This document shows positions 31,621-40,062 of a stretch of 64,000 bases of DNA, one piece after another (the first letter of the stretch is position 1; each line of letters opens with the position of its first letter). The translations under genes and the position numbers were made by a program. Where the stretch lies: contig JAQGIP010000114.1 of the NCBI GenBank assembly GCA_028291055.1, positions 42,847 through 106,846 of the forward strand, read 5' to 3'. The stretch is from Caulobacter sp. (GTDB lineage: Bacteria; Pseudomonadota; Alphaproteobacteria; Caulobacterales; Caulobacteraceae). A model generated the notes under the pieces. That model had not been told where the DNA came from. It ran no database searches and saw only the letters and a program-made list of their open reading frames with translations.

Positions 31621-32199
31621 ATGTCCGATACGCCCGCCCAGGAACCGACGATGGAGGAAATCCTGGCCTCCATCCGCCGCATCATTTCGGAGGATGACGC
31701 TCCCGCCGACAAGGGCGAAGCGCCGCTGCCGATCCCGGAGCCCTACGAGGAGCCGGCCGCCGCCGCTTCCGCGCCGGAAGAGGATGTGCTGGAGCTGACG
31801 GAACGGGTCGAAGACCCCGCGCCGCTGGCATCCCTGGGCGACCTGGACGTCTACACGCCCACGCTCGCGCCCGAGCCGGAACTCGAACCCCTGCCGGTGT
31901 TCGAGGCCCCGCCGCCGCCCGCGCCGGAACCCGTCTTCGAAGCCCCGCCGCCCCTGGTGTTCGAACCTTCGGCCGCCGAAGGCCTAGTCGGCGCCGCCGC
32001 CGCCTCCGTCGCGGCCTCCCACTTCGGCAAGCTGTCGGCCGGGCTGCTGATGCCCGCCAACGGCCAGACGCTGGAAGGCGTGGTGCGCGAGCTGCTCAAC
32101 CCGCTGCTGAAGGCGTGGCTGGACGAGAACCTGCCCAAGATCGTCGAAGCCAAGGTCGAAGAAGAGATCGCGCGCGTTTCGCGTGGGCGAGTAGGCTAG
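31621..32199 (+). CDS. popZ: Polar organising protein PopZ
   Basis: 192 aa from the ATG at 31621. The N-terminal helix EPTMEEILASIRRIISEDD (about 8-26) is the hub for client binding. An acidic, Pro-rich disordered linker follows (about 27-120, repeats of PEPELEPLP and EAPPP types). The C-terminal helices AAASVAASHFGKLSAGLL, VVRELLNPLLKAWLDENLP and IVEAKVEEEIARVSRG drive self-assembly. PopZ forms the polar microdomain anchoring ParB-parS and cell-fate factors. The synteny tolC-popZ-valS is that of Caulobacter. Confidence 0.95.
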   Translation: MSDTPAQEPTMEEILASIRRIISEDDAPADKGEAPLPIPEPYEEPAAAASAPEEDVLELTERVEDPAPLASLGDLDVYTPTLAPEPELEPLPVFEAPPPPAPEPVFEAPPPLVFEPSAAEGLVGAAAASVAASHFGKLSAGLLMPANGQTLEGVVRELLNPLLKAWLDENLPKIVEAKVEEEIARVSRGRVG

Positions 32200-32204
32200 G
32201 CAAA

Positions 32205-32371
32205 CCATCCTCCATCCGCTCATGGCAATGAGCGGGGGAGGTGTCGCGCAGCGACGGAGGGGGCAGGCTGAGCTTCGCCTCCAACCCTCGTTCAGTGTCG
32301 ATCATCGTTGCCCCCTCCGTCGGCATTCGCCGACACCTCCCCCGTTTGCTGCCGCGCACGGTGGAGGATGG
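32205..32371. repeat. Large inverted repeat between popZ and valS
   Basis: Arms 32205-32265 and 32309-32371 are imperfect reverse complements. Matching blocks are CCATCCTCCA, GGGGGAGGTGTCG and GACGGAGGGGGCA. The arms are divided by small sub-hairpins, and the whole folds into a long cruciform of about 165 bp. No coding potential; MITE-like or a transcription insulator. Confidence 0.8.
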
Positions 32372-32404
32372 CTCTTCCCCATTCCCCTCTGCTAGAGCAC
32401 CCGC

Positions 32405-35062
32405 ATGCTCGATAAGACCTTTGATCCGAAGACCGCCGAACCCCGCCTGTACAAGGCCTGGGAGGATGCCGGCGCGTTCAAGCCGACCGATGATCCGGAT
32501 GCGCCCGGATTTTCCATCGTCATTCCGCCGCCAAACGTCACCGGCTCGCTGCACATCGGCCATGCGCTGAACAACACGCTGCAGGACGTGCTGATCCGCT
32601 ATCACCGGATGAAGGGCGACGCGGCGCTGTGGCTGCCGGGCACCGACCACGCCGGTATCGCGACGCAGATGGTGGTGGAGCGCCAGCTGGCGGCCGCCGG
32701 CAACGCCAGCCGGCGCGACATGGGGCGCGAGGCCTTCATCGAGAAGGTCTGGGAGTGGAAGGCCGAGTCGGGCGGGACCATCGTCAACCAGCTGCGCCGC
32801 CTGGGCGCGTCCTGCGACTGGAGCCGTGAGCGCTTCACCCTGGACGAGGGCCTGTCGGAGGCCGTGCGCAAGGTGTTCGTGACCCTGTTCAAGCAGGGGC
32901 TGATCTATCGCGACAAGCGGCTGGTGAACTGGGACCCGCAGTTCCAGACGGCGATCTCCGACCTGGAGGTCGAGAAGAAGACGGTGAAGGGCAGTTACTG
33001 GCACTTCGCCTATCCGCTCGAGGACGGCAGCGGCGAGATCGTCGTGGCCACCACGCGGCCGGAGACCATGCTGGGCGATACGGCGGTGGCCGTGCACCCG
33101 AGCGACGAGCGCTACAAGCACCTGATTGGCAAGTGCGTGCGGCTGCCCATCGTGGGGCGTCCGATCCCGATCATCGCCGATGAGTATGCGGACCCGGAGA
33201 AGGGGTCGGGGGCGGTGAAGATCACGCCGGCCCACGACTTCAACGACTTCCAGGTCGGCAAGCGCCACAACCTGCCGTCCATCAACATCCTGGATGACTA
33301 TGCGCGCATCAACGACAACGCGCCGAAGGAATACCGGGGGCTGGACCGCTTCGAGGCGCGCAAGCGCATCGTGGCGGAGTTCGAGCGGCTGGAGCTGCTG
33401 CGCGAGATCGAGCCGACGGTGCACGACGTGCCCTACGGCGACCGCTCCGGCGTGGTCATCGAGCCCTATCTGACCGACCAGTGGTACGTCGATGCGCCGA
33501 CCCTGGCCAAGCCGGCGATCAAGGCCGTTGAGGACGGGCGCACCGTGTTCGAGCCGAAGAACTGGGAGAAGACCTACTTCGAGTGGATGCGCAACATCGA
33601 GCCCTGGTGCGTGTCGCGCCAGCTGTGGTGGGGCCACCGCATCCCGGCCTGGTGGGGCCCGGACGGCAAGGTGTTCGTCGAGGAGACGGAAGCCGCCGCC
33701 AAGGCCGCGGCGCTGGAACACTATGGCCGCGAGGAGCCGTTGCGCCAGGATGAGGACGTTCTGGACACCTGGTTCAGCTCCGGGCTGTGGGCGTTTTCGA
33801 CGCTGGGCTGGCCCCAGAACACCGACGACCTGAGGCGCTTCTATCCGACCAACACCCTGGTGACCGGCTTCGACATCATCTTCTTCTGGGTCGCCCGGAT
33901 GATGATGCTGAGCCTGCACTTCATGGGCGACGTGCCGTTCCAGCGGGTGTTCATCAACGCCCTGGTGCGCGACGCCGAGGGCGCCAAGATGAGCAAGTCC
34001 AAGGGCAATGTCCTGGACCCGCTCGGCCTCGTCGACCAGTACGGCGCGGACGCCCTGCGCTTCACGCTGACGGCCATGTCGGGGGCGGCGCGCGACATCA
34101 AGCTTTCGACCCAGCGTATTGAAGGTTATCGCAATTTCGGCACCAAGCTGTGGAACGCGACGCGCTTTGCCGAGATGAACGGCTGCGTGCGCGACGACGC
34201 CTTCGACCCGGCGTCGGTGAAGCTGTCGCTGAACCGCTGGATGCGCGGCGAGGTGACCAAGACCGCCGCCGAAGTGACCAAGGCGATTGAAGGCTGCGCC
34301 TTCGACCATGCGGCGAACGCCCTCTACCGCTTCATCTGGAACATCTATTGCGACTGGGCGCTGGAGCTTGCCAAGCCGATCCTGACGGGGGACGACGAGG
34401 CGGCCAAGGCCGAGACGCGGGCCACCATCGCCTGGGTGCTGGATGTCTGCCTGAAGCTGCTGCACCCGGTGATGCCCTTCATCACCGAGGAGCTGTGGGC
34501 GCAGACGGCGAACGACACGCCGGATCGCGGGCTGTTGATCACGGCCAGGTGGCCGCAGCTGCCGGCCAGCTATATCGACCCGGCGGCGGAGGCCGAGATC
34601 AGCCTGATCGTCGCCGCCGTCAGCGAGGGCCGCTCGGTCCGCGCCGAGCTGAACGTGCCGCTCAGCGCCAAGCCGGACCTTTTGATCATCGAGGCCACCG
34701 ACGCCCAGCGCGCCACGCTGGAAGGCGCGGCGGCCGTCATCGCCCAGACGCTGCGGGTGTCGGGCGTGAAGTCGGTTTCGGTGGCCCCGGAAGGCTCTAT
34801 CCCCTTCGTGGTCGAGGGTGCGACGCTGGCCCTGCCGGTGGCGGAGTATATCGACCTGGCGGCCGAGAAGACCCGGCTGGCCAAGGACATCGCCAACTAT
34901 GCCCAGGATATCGACCGCACCGAGAAGAAGCTGGGCAACGCCGACTTCGTGGCGCGCGCGCCGGACGAGGTGGTCGAGGAGAACCGCGAGCGGCTGGCCG
35001 AAGCGGTCGACGCCAAGGCCAAGCTGGAAGGCGCCCTGGCGCGTCTGGCGGCGGTGGGGTAG
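32405..35062 (+). CDS. valS: Valine--tRNA ligase
   Basis: 885 aa class I synthetase. The HIGH-type motif lies in PPNVTGSLHIGHALNNT (about 40-56). The editing domain is present (TRPETMLGDTAVAVHP), KMSKSKGN is at about 530-537, and a C-terminal coiled coil about 815-885 (DLAAEKTRLAKDIANYAQD) is present, as is normal for ValRS. Follows popZ. Confidence 0.97.
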   Translation: MLDKTFDPKTAEPRLYKAWEDAGAFKPTDDPDAPGFSIVIPPPNVTGSLHIGHALNNTLQDVLIRYHRMKGDAALWLPGTDHAGIATQMVVERQLAAAGNASRRDMGREAFIEKVWEWKAESGGTIVNQLRRLGASCDWSRERFTLDEGLSEAVRKVFVTLFKQGLIYRDKRLVNWDPQFQTAISDLEVEKKTVKGSYWHFAYPLEDGSGEIVVATTRPETMLGDTAVAVHPSDERYKHLIGKCVRLPIVGRPIPIIADEYADPEKGSGAVKITPAHDFNDFQVGKRHNLPSINILDDYARINDNAPKEYRGLDRFEARKRIVAEFERLELLREIEPTVHDVPYGDRSGVVIEPYLTDQWYVDAPTLAKPAIKAVEDGRTVFEPKNWEKTYFEWMRNIEPWCVSRQLWWGHRIPAWWGPDGKVFVEETEAAAKAAALEHYGREEPLRQDEDVLDTWFSSGLWAFSTLGWPQNTDDLRRFYPTNTLVTGFDIIFFWVARMMMLSLHFMGDVPFQRVFINALVRDAEGAKMSKSKGNVLDPLGLVDQYGADALRFTLTAMSGAARDIKLSTQRIEGYRNFGTKLWNATRFAEMNGCVRDDAFDPASVKLSLNRWMRGEVTKTAAEVTKAIEGCAFDHAANALYRFIWNIYCDWALELAKPILTGDDEAAKAETRATIAWVLDVCLKLLHPVMPFITEELWAQTANDTPDRGLLITARWPQLPASYIDPAAEAEISLIVAAVSEGRSVRAELNVPLSAKPDLLIIEATDAQRATLEGAAAVIAQTLRVSGVKSVSVAPEGSIPFVVEGATLALPVAEYIDLAAEKTRLAKDIANYAQDIDRTEKKLGNADFVARAPDEVVEENRERLAEAVDAKAKLEGALARLAAVG

Positions 35063-35070
35063 GGCCGCCG

Positions 35071-35574
35071 ATGGAGGTCTTCGGCGACCGCGAGACCTTC
35101 GCCATCGCGTTCGAGCTCGATGCGCGGGCCGATCCACTCTGGCTGGAGGCGCATGCCTGCTACTGGATCGGCGGGCGACAGGTGGGCAATTGGGACGCGC
35201 GGTTCACCTACCTGCCGGAGCTGCAGGCCGATCTCGCGCCGATCGTGAAGGACAATGGCCGGCGTGAGGCCGCTGAGTTGTGGGATTTGAGCCCCGGCGA
35301 GGTGATGAAGAACGTGCTGTGGCGGCTGATCGACGACAGCCGGGCGGGCGAGGTGGGGGCGATCGATGCGCCGGCCCGGTTCGTGATCCTGCCGGGGGTG
35401 AGCGCGTTTACCGGCTGGCATGCGCTGGCGATCACGCGGGGGCCGGAGGCGCGGATCGTGTTTAGGCATGAGGATTGGGCCAAGGCCGAGGATTTTGTCG
35501 TTGAGGACGTGGTGCTGGAGGGGGCATTGCTGGCGTGCTGGCAGAGGCTGGCGGCGCTGACGAGCCCGGTTTGA
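35071..35574 (+). CDS. Imm42-like protein
   Basis: 167 aa starting 8 nt after the valS stop. The N-terminal MEVFGDRETFAIAFEL followed by WIGGRQVGNW resembles the immunity-protein 42 family of polymorphic toxin systems, in which FGD-x-FAI and a W-I-x-G motif recur. No toxin gene lies nearby, so it would be an orphan. The family call is by eye and tentative; otherwise hypothetical. Intracellular. Confidence 0.45.
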   Translation: MEVFGDRETFAIAFELDARADPLWLEAHACYWIGGRQVGNWDARFTYLPELQADLAPIVKDNGRREAAELWDLSPGEVMKNVLWRLIDDSRAGEVGAIDAPARFVILPGVSAFTGWHALAITRGPEARIVFRHEDWAKAEDFVVEDVVLEGALLACWQRLAALTSPV

Positions 35575-35583
35575 GGGCCGCGT

Positions 35584-35787
35584 TTCCCTCCCCGTCTGGG
35601 GAGGGCAGGGCCGAAGGCCCGAGGGTGGGGCAGGTGATTATGCGGCCGCCTTCGTTGGACGGTCAGGCGCCCGTTCGGGCAGAGCTCTGCATCGATGGGC
35701 GCTTCGTCTTCCGGCGTGGGGGGACGCATATCCACTTGCCCCACCCTGACCGCTTCGCGGTCTGTCCCTCCCCAGACGGGGAGGGAA
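35584..35787. repeat. Large inverted repeat ahead of the acyl-CoA ligase
   Basis: Arms 35584-35633 and 35735-35787 share TTCCCTCCCCGTCTGGGGAG and CCCCACCCT blocks as reverse complements. The inner part (ATTATGCGGCCG... against ...GGGACGCATAT) is also roughly palindromic, so about 200 bp form one element. It fills most of the 311-nt gap before 35886; nothing else is seen there. A short frame inside the element (35535-35798) is a by-product of it. Confidence 0.8.
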
Positions 35788-35885
35788 GGGCGCCTTAAAC
35801 GCCCGTTTGCATCGCGCTTCGCCCTGTGCTTTCACCAAGGCTAGCGCGTCCCGCCAGAGGACGCCCGATACCCGGGAGCCTATCG

Positions 35886-37634
35886 ATGACCGACGCCGCG
35901 ACGCCCGCGAAACCCTGGCCCGCCATGAGCGTGGCCGAGGCCTACAGGATCATCACCGGGCCGGGCATGCCCTGCGAGATGGAGGAGATCATCATACGGG
36001 GCATCCCCACGCGGGTGTGGAAGCACCTGCCGCCGGCGTTGCGCGACATCGTCACCGTGGGCCGGGCGCACGGGGAGAAGATCTTCCTGGTGAACGAGGA
36101 CGAGCGGGTTTCGTTCGAGGGCTTCCACCGGGCCGTGGCCAATATGGCGGCGGACATGGCGGCGCGGGGCATCGTCAAGGGCGACCGCATCGCGCTGGTC
36201 ATGAGGAACCTGCCGGAATGGCCGGTGGCCTTCTATGCGGGGGTGTCGCTGGGGGCGATCATGACGCCGCTGAACGCCTGGTGGACGGGATCGGAGCTGG
36301 AATACGGGCTGAGCGATTCCGGGGCGACGATGCTGGTCTGCGACGCCGAGCGGTTCGCGCGGATGGCCGAGCACCTGCCCAACTGTCCGGCGCTGAAACA
36401 TGTCTATGTCAGCCGGGCCAAGGACGAGATCGCGCATCCGTATGTGAGCACCATCGAGGCGGTGCTGGGGCCGGCCAACGGCTGGAAGGACCTGCCCGAC
36501 CTGGCGTTGCCGGACGTGGCGATCGACGCCGAGGACGACGCGACCATCTTCTATACCTCGGGCACCACGGGTAAGCCCAAGGGGGCGCTGGCCACCCAGC
36601 GCAACGTCAATTCCAACATCGGTTCGGCCATGGCGGCGGGCCAGCGGGCCATCCTGCGGCGCGGAGAGGAGATCCCGGCGCCCGATCCCGACGCGGCCCA
36701 GCGCGGCAGCCTGCTCAGCGTGCCCTTCTTCCACGCCACGGGCTGTTTCGCGGTGCTGAACCCGACCCTGTTCGCCGGGGCCAAGATCGCCATGATGCGC
36801 AAGTTCGACGCCGAGGCGGCCATGGCCATGATCGAGCGCGAGAAGCTGACCCAGATGGGCGGGGTGCCGACCATCGCCTGGCAGATATTGGAACACCCCA
36901 ACCGCGCCAAATACGACCTGTCTTCGCTGGAGGCCGTGGCCTATGGCGGCGCGCCGTCGGCGCCGGAGCTGGTGCGCAAGATCAAGGAGGCCTGGCCCAA
37001 GTCGTCGGCCGGCAACGGCTGGGGGATGACGGAGACCTCGGCCACGGCCACGTCGAACTCGGCCGAGGACTATGAGAACCGGCCCGACAGCGCCGGCCCG
37101 CCGGTGCCGGTGACCGACCTGAAGATCATGACCCTCGAGGGCGACCGCGAGCTGCCCATCGGCGAGGTGGGCGAGCTGTGGTGCACGGGCCCGCAGGTGG
37201 TGAAGGAATATTGGCGCAAGCCCGAAGCCACGGCCCAGACCTTCGTCGAGGGCTGGGTGAAGACCGGCGACCTGGCGCGGCTGGACGAGGAGGGCTTCCT
37301 CTATCTGATCGACCGGGCCAAGGACATGCTGATCCGGGGCGGGGAGAACATCTACTGCATCGAGGTCGAGAACGTCCTCTATGAGCATCCGGCGGTGATG
37401 GACGCGGCGCTGGTCGGCATTCCGCACAAGACGCTGGGCGAGGAGCCGGGGGCCGTGGTGACGTTGAAGCCGGGCGCGGTGGCGACGGAGGAGGAACTGC
37501 GGGCCTTCGTGGCGGACCGGCTGGCGGCCTTCAAGGTGCCGGTGCGGGTGGTGTTCTGGCACGAGACCTTGCCGCGCAACGCCAACGGCAAGATCATGAA
37601 GAACGAGCTGAAGAAGGTCTTCGTCGAAGGCTGA
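35886..37634 (+). CDS. AMP-dependent acyl-CoA synthetase/ligase
   Basis: 582 aa from the ATG at 35886. The adenylation motif YTSGTTGKPKGA is at about 220. GWGMTETSA, GWVKTGDLARLDEEGFLYL and LIDRAKDMLIRGGENIYC follow in order, and PRNANGKIMKNELKK contains the C-terminal catalytic lysine. It activates a carboxylic acid, probably a medium or long fatty or aromatic acid, as acyl-AMP then acyl-CoA. Substrate not determined. Single gene after an inverted-repeat element. Confidence 0.92.
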   Translation: MTDAATPAKPWPAMSVAEAYRIITGPGMPCEMEEIIIRGIPTRVWKHLPPALRDIVTVGRAHGEKIFLVNEDERVSFEGFHRAVANMAADMAARGIVKGDRIALVMRNLPEWPVAFYAGVSLGAIMTPLNAWWTGSELEYGLSDSGATMLVCDAERFARMAEHLPNCPALKHVYVSRAKDEIAHPYVSTIEAVLGPANGWKDLPDLALPDVAIDAEDDATIFYTSGTTGKPKGALATQRNVNSNIGSAMAAGQRAILRRGEEIPAPDPDAAQRGSLLSVPFFHATGCFAVLNPTLFAGAKIAMMRKFDAEAAMAMIEREKLTQMGGVPTIAWQILEHPNRAKYDLSSLEAVAYGGAPSAPELVRKIKEAWPKSSAGNGWGMTETSATATSNSAEDYENRPDSAGPPVPVTDLKIMTLEGDRELPIGEVGELWCTGPQVVKEYWRKPEATAQTFVEGWVKTGDLARLDEEGFLYLIDRAKDMLIRGGENIYCIEVENVLYEHPAVMDAALVGIPHKTLGEEPGAVVTLKPGAVATEEELRAFVADRLAAFKVPVRVVFWHETLPRNANGKIMKNELKKVFVEG

Positions 37635-37659
37635 GGCTCAGGGTGCGGGAGAGGGCGGC

Positions 37660-38010
37660 ATGGTCCAGTCCAAAGCGCTGAGCGTGGATGACTATATCGC
37701 CGAGGCGGATGAGACCCGCCGCCCGGCGCTGGCGCGCATCCGGGCGATTGCGCGGGAGGTGTTGAGCGACTGGTCGGAGGCCATGGAGTACGGCATGGCC
37801 TATTACCGCAAGGGCGAGTCCGGCTCGGGCCTGGCCAACCAGAAGGGCTATATCGCCTTCTATGCCGGGCGCGGGGCGATCGAGCGGCATGCCGAAGCGC
37901 TGACGGGCATCGACTGCGGCAAGGGCTGCATCCGCTACAAGAATATCGGCAAGATCGACTTCGACGTGGTGCGCTCGCTGTACGAGGATATCCGGGCGCA
38001 TAAGGGGTAG
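37660..38010 (+). CDS. DUF1801 domain-containing protein
   Basis: 116 aa. The pattern LSVDDYIAEADETRRPALARIRAI, then W-EAMEYGMAYYRKG, IAFYAGRGAIERHAE and GCIRYKNIGKIDFDVV, is that of the DUF1801 (YdhG-like) family. The fold is a small alpha/beta domain; its function is unknown, with iron-chaperone-like relatives (frataxin-fold YdhG). Starts 25 nt after the ligase, so cotranscription is likely. Confidence 0.8.
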   Translation: MVQSKALSVDDYIAEADETRRPALARIRAIAREVLSDWSEAMEYGMAYYRKGESGSGLANQKGYIAFYAGRGAIERHAEALTGIDCGKGCIRYKNIGKIDFDVVRSLYEDIRAHKG

Positions 38011-38064
38011 GCGGATCTGCGGTGAGCCTCAATCCGATCGCCATGGGCGGAATTCGGTTCAGCT

Positions 38065-38265
38065 TTGGGCTTGGAAGGAAGAGAAGGGCAGAGGAGAAGC
38101 GGAAGAGGTCAGTGCTTCCCGCGCCTTGTCGACTTGACGCCAATTTTCCTTCAGAGGCGCTGCGCGCCTCGATGAAGCACAAACGCTGGAGGCGTACGCG
38201 CTCGCTTGACCGCAGCCGCGGCGTCTTGCGCTTCTCTTCTGCCCTTCTCTTCCTTCCAAGCCCAA
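38065..38265. repeat. Inverted repeat with 35-bp arms in convergent gap
   Basis: Arms 38065-38099 and 38231-38265 are reverse complements with a single mismatch. They begin TTGGGCTTGGAAGGAAGAG, and similarity extends outward (GAATTCG against CGAACTC). It occupies the 327-nt gap between convergent genes. No gene is seen in this gap; the purine-rich arms are unlike the surrounding DNA. Confidence 0.85.
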
Positions 38266-38337
38266 TGCGAACTCAGACCCGCCCCGGGGCATGCCTGGTT
38301 CCTCAGCGCTGAAGCAGCGACGAGCGTCGATGCCCCC

Positions 38338-39606
38338 TCACGGCACCTCGTCGCAGGCGATCTGCATGTCGTGGCAGTGCTGGGCCGGCGGGTCGGGCGG
38401 GGGCAGGGGTTTGGGCCATTCGGTGAGCATGGTCTCGACGGCGACGCCGCGCTCCAGGGTGCGGTGGATGGGGCAGCGGTCGGCGACCAGCAGCAGGCGC
38501 GCGCGCTGGTCGGGGGTGAGGTCGCCCTCCAGGGTCAGTTCGCGGCTGAAGACGTCGGGCGGGGTGCGCTCGGGGATCTTGGAGTGGTTGACCTTCACGG
38601 TGACCTTGGTCAGCGGCATGTCCTTCTGGGCCGCGTAGAGGCGCAGGGTCATGGCCGTGCAGGCGCCGAGCGCGGCGCCCATCAGGCCATAGGGCGTGGG
38701 ACCGTTGCCCAGGCCGCCGACCTCGGGCGGTTCGTCGGCGAGGAAGGTCTCGGCGCCCGCGGTGACGCGGACCTGGAACTTGCCGACGCCGGTGGTTTCC
38801 ACGACCACCGCGCCGTCGAGGGGGGCGGTCAGGGGCTTGGGCGGATCGGCGGGCAGGTAACGGCTGGCCCAGGCGGCGATGACGCCGGCAGCGTATTCGG
38901 CGTCACCGGGCTTGGTCAGCAGGTGGTCGGCGTGATCCAGGGAGACGTAGCTCTTGGGATGGCGCGCGGCCATGAAGATGGCGGTGGCGTTCTCAACCCC
39001 CACCACCGCGTCCGTGGGCGAATGCAGGATCAGCAGCGCCTTGTGCAGCTCGGCGATCCGGGCGCCCTGGTTCTGGCGGCGCAGGTCGTCCACGAAGCCG
39101 CGCTTGAGGCTGAAGGTGCGGCCGCCCAGGTCGACCTCCGCGTGGCCGTCGGCCAGCAGGGCCGGGAGCTTGTCGCCGAACAGCCGCTCCACATGGGTGG
39201 CCTCGAAGGGGGCGCCGAGGGTGGCCACGGCCTTGATGCCCGGCAGTTGGCCCGCCGCCGCCAGGGCCGCAGCGCCGCCGAGGCTGTGGCCGATCAGCAG
39301 GGTGGGGGCGTAGCCGGCGTCGGTCATGTGACGCGCGGCGGCCTGAAGGTCGGCGACATTGCCGCTGAAGCCGCTGGCGGCGAGGTCGCCTTCGCTGTCG
39401 CCGAGCCCGGTGAAGTCGAAGCGCAGCACGCCGACGCCCTGAGCCACCAGACTGCGCGCGATGTGGACGGCGGCGATGGAGCCCTTGGAGCAGGTGAAGC
39501 AGTGGGCGAACAGCGCATAGGCGCGGGCCGGGCCGTCGGGCAGGTCGAGGCGGCCGGCGAGCGCCTGGCCGTCGGCGCCCTTGAAGTCGAAGACCTGGGT
39601 TTGCAT
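38338..39606 (-). CDS. Bifunctional alpha/beta hydrolase and OsmC domain protein
   Basis: 422 aa. An alpha/beta hydrolase covers about residues 1-255 with the nucleophile elbow LIGHSLGGAAA (about 105) and a late His in SLDHADHLL. An OsmC/Ohr-like domain covers about 270-415 with GACTAMTLRLYAAQ and a second Cys in ADRCPIHRTLERG. Fusions of this kind are common in proteobacteria. The OsmC half can reduce organic hydroperoxides with paired cysteines; the hydrolase's substrate is unknown. The start abuts the stop of the upstream OsmC gene (operon). Confidence 0.88.
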   Translation of the reverse strand: MQTQVFDFKGADGQALAGRLDLPDGPARAYALFAHCFTCSKGSIAAVHIARSLVAQGVGVLRFDFTGLGDSEGDLAASGFSGNVADLQAAARHMTDAGYAPTLLIGHSLGGAAALAAAGQLPGIKAVATLGAPFEATHVERLFGDKLPALLADGHAEVDLGGRTFSLKRGFVDDLRRQNQGARIAELHKALLILHSPTDAVVGVENATAIFMAARHPKSYVSLDHADHLLTKPGDAEYAAGVIAAWASRYLPADPPKPLTAPLDGAVVVETTGVGKFQVRVTAGAETFLADEPPEVGGLGNGPTPYGLMGAALGACTAMTLRLYAAQKDMPLTKVTVKVNHSKIPERTPPDVFSRELTLEGDLTPDQRARLLLVADRCPIHRTLERGVAVETMLTEWPKPLPPPDPPAQHCHDMQIACDEVP

Positions 39607-39989
39607 CAGCGGAGTTCCGTGGTGATGGGCAGGCCGCCCTTGAGGGTAAGGGTGACAGGGGTGCGTTCGGCGATGTCGGCCATCCGCGCGCGCTGGGTGT
39701 CGTCGAGGCCTTCCATGCGCAGGGTGCGCTCGATGCGTGGCCGCTCGCCGTCGGTGCGGAAGAAGAGGCCGACGTGGAGGGTTTCGAGCGGCCAGTCCTT
39801 GCGCCCGGCGTACATCTTCAGGGTGATGGCGGTGCAGGCGCCCAGGGAGGCCAGCAGCAGTTCGTAGGGCGAGGGGCCGGCGTCCTGTCCCCCCATCGTG
39901 GTTGCCTCATCGGCGATCAGCGCGTGTTGGCCCGCCTTGAGGCTCACGGCGTAGTGGGCCTGTCCGATATCCGCCTGCGCGCGCGCCAT
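39606..39989 (-). CDS. OsmC family protein lacking the second cysteine
   Basis: 127 aa. LASLGACTAITLKMYAGRK supplies the first Cys. Where the fused partner has RCPIHRTL, this protein reads RTPVTLTL, so the second redox Cys is missing and classical thiol peroxidase cycling is unlikely. Translationally adjacent to the hydrolase/OsmC fusion (1-nt overlap), suggesting that the two OsmC domains may pair, as OsmC proteins work as dimers. Confidence 0.82.
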   Translation of the reverse strand: MARAQADIGQAHYAVSLKAGQHALIADEATTMGGQDAGPSPYELLLASLGACTAITLKMYAGRKDWPLETLHVGLFFRTDGERPRIERTLRMEGLDDTQRARMADIAERTPVTLTLKGGLPITTELR

Positions 39990-40062
39990 GCCGTCCTCCG
40001 ATGTGTGGGCCCAATGTGGAGGGTCGAGGGTCAGGCCGCCAGGGGCCGCGCCACGGCCGAGG

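Noticed and set aside
35535..35798. 87-codon frame with FPSPSGEGRAEGPRVG-type peptide
   Set aside because: This is translation of the inverted-repeat element; the same peptide type appears wherever such CCCTCCCC repeats are translated.
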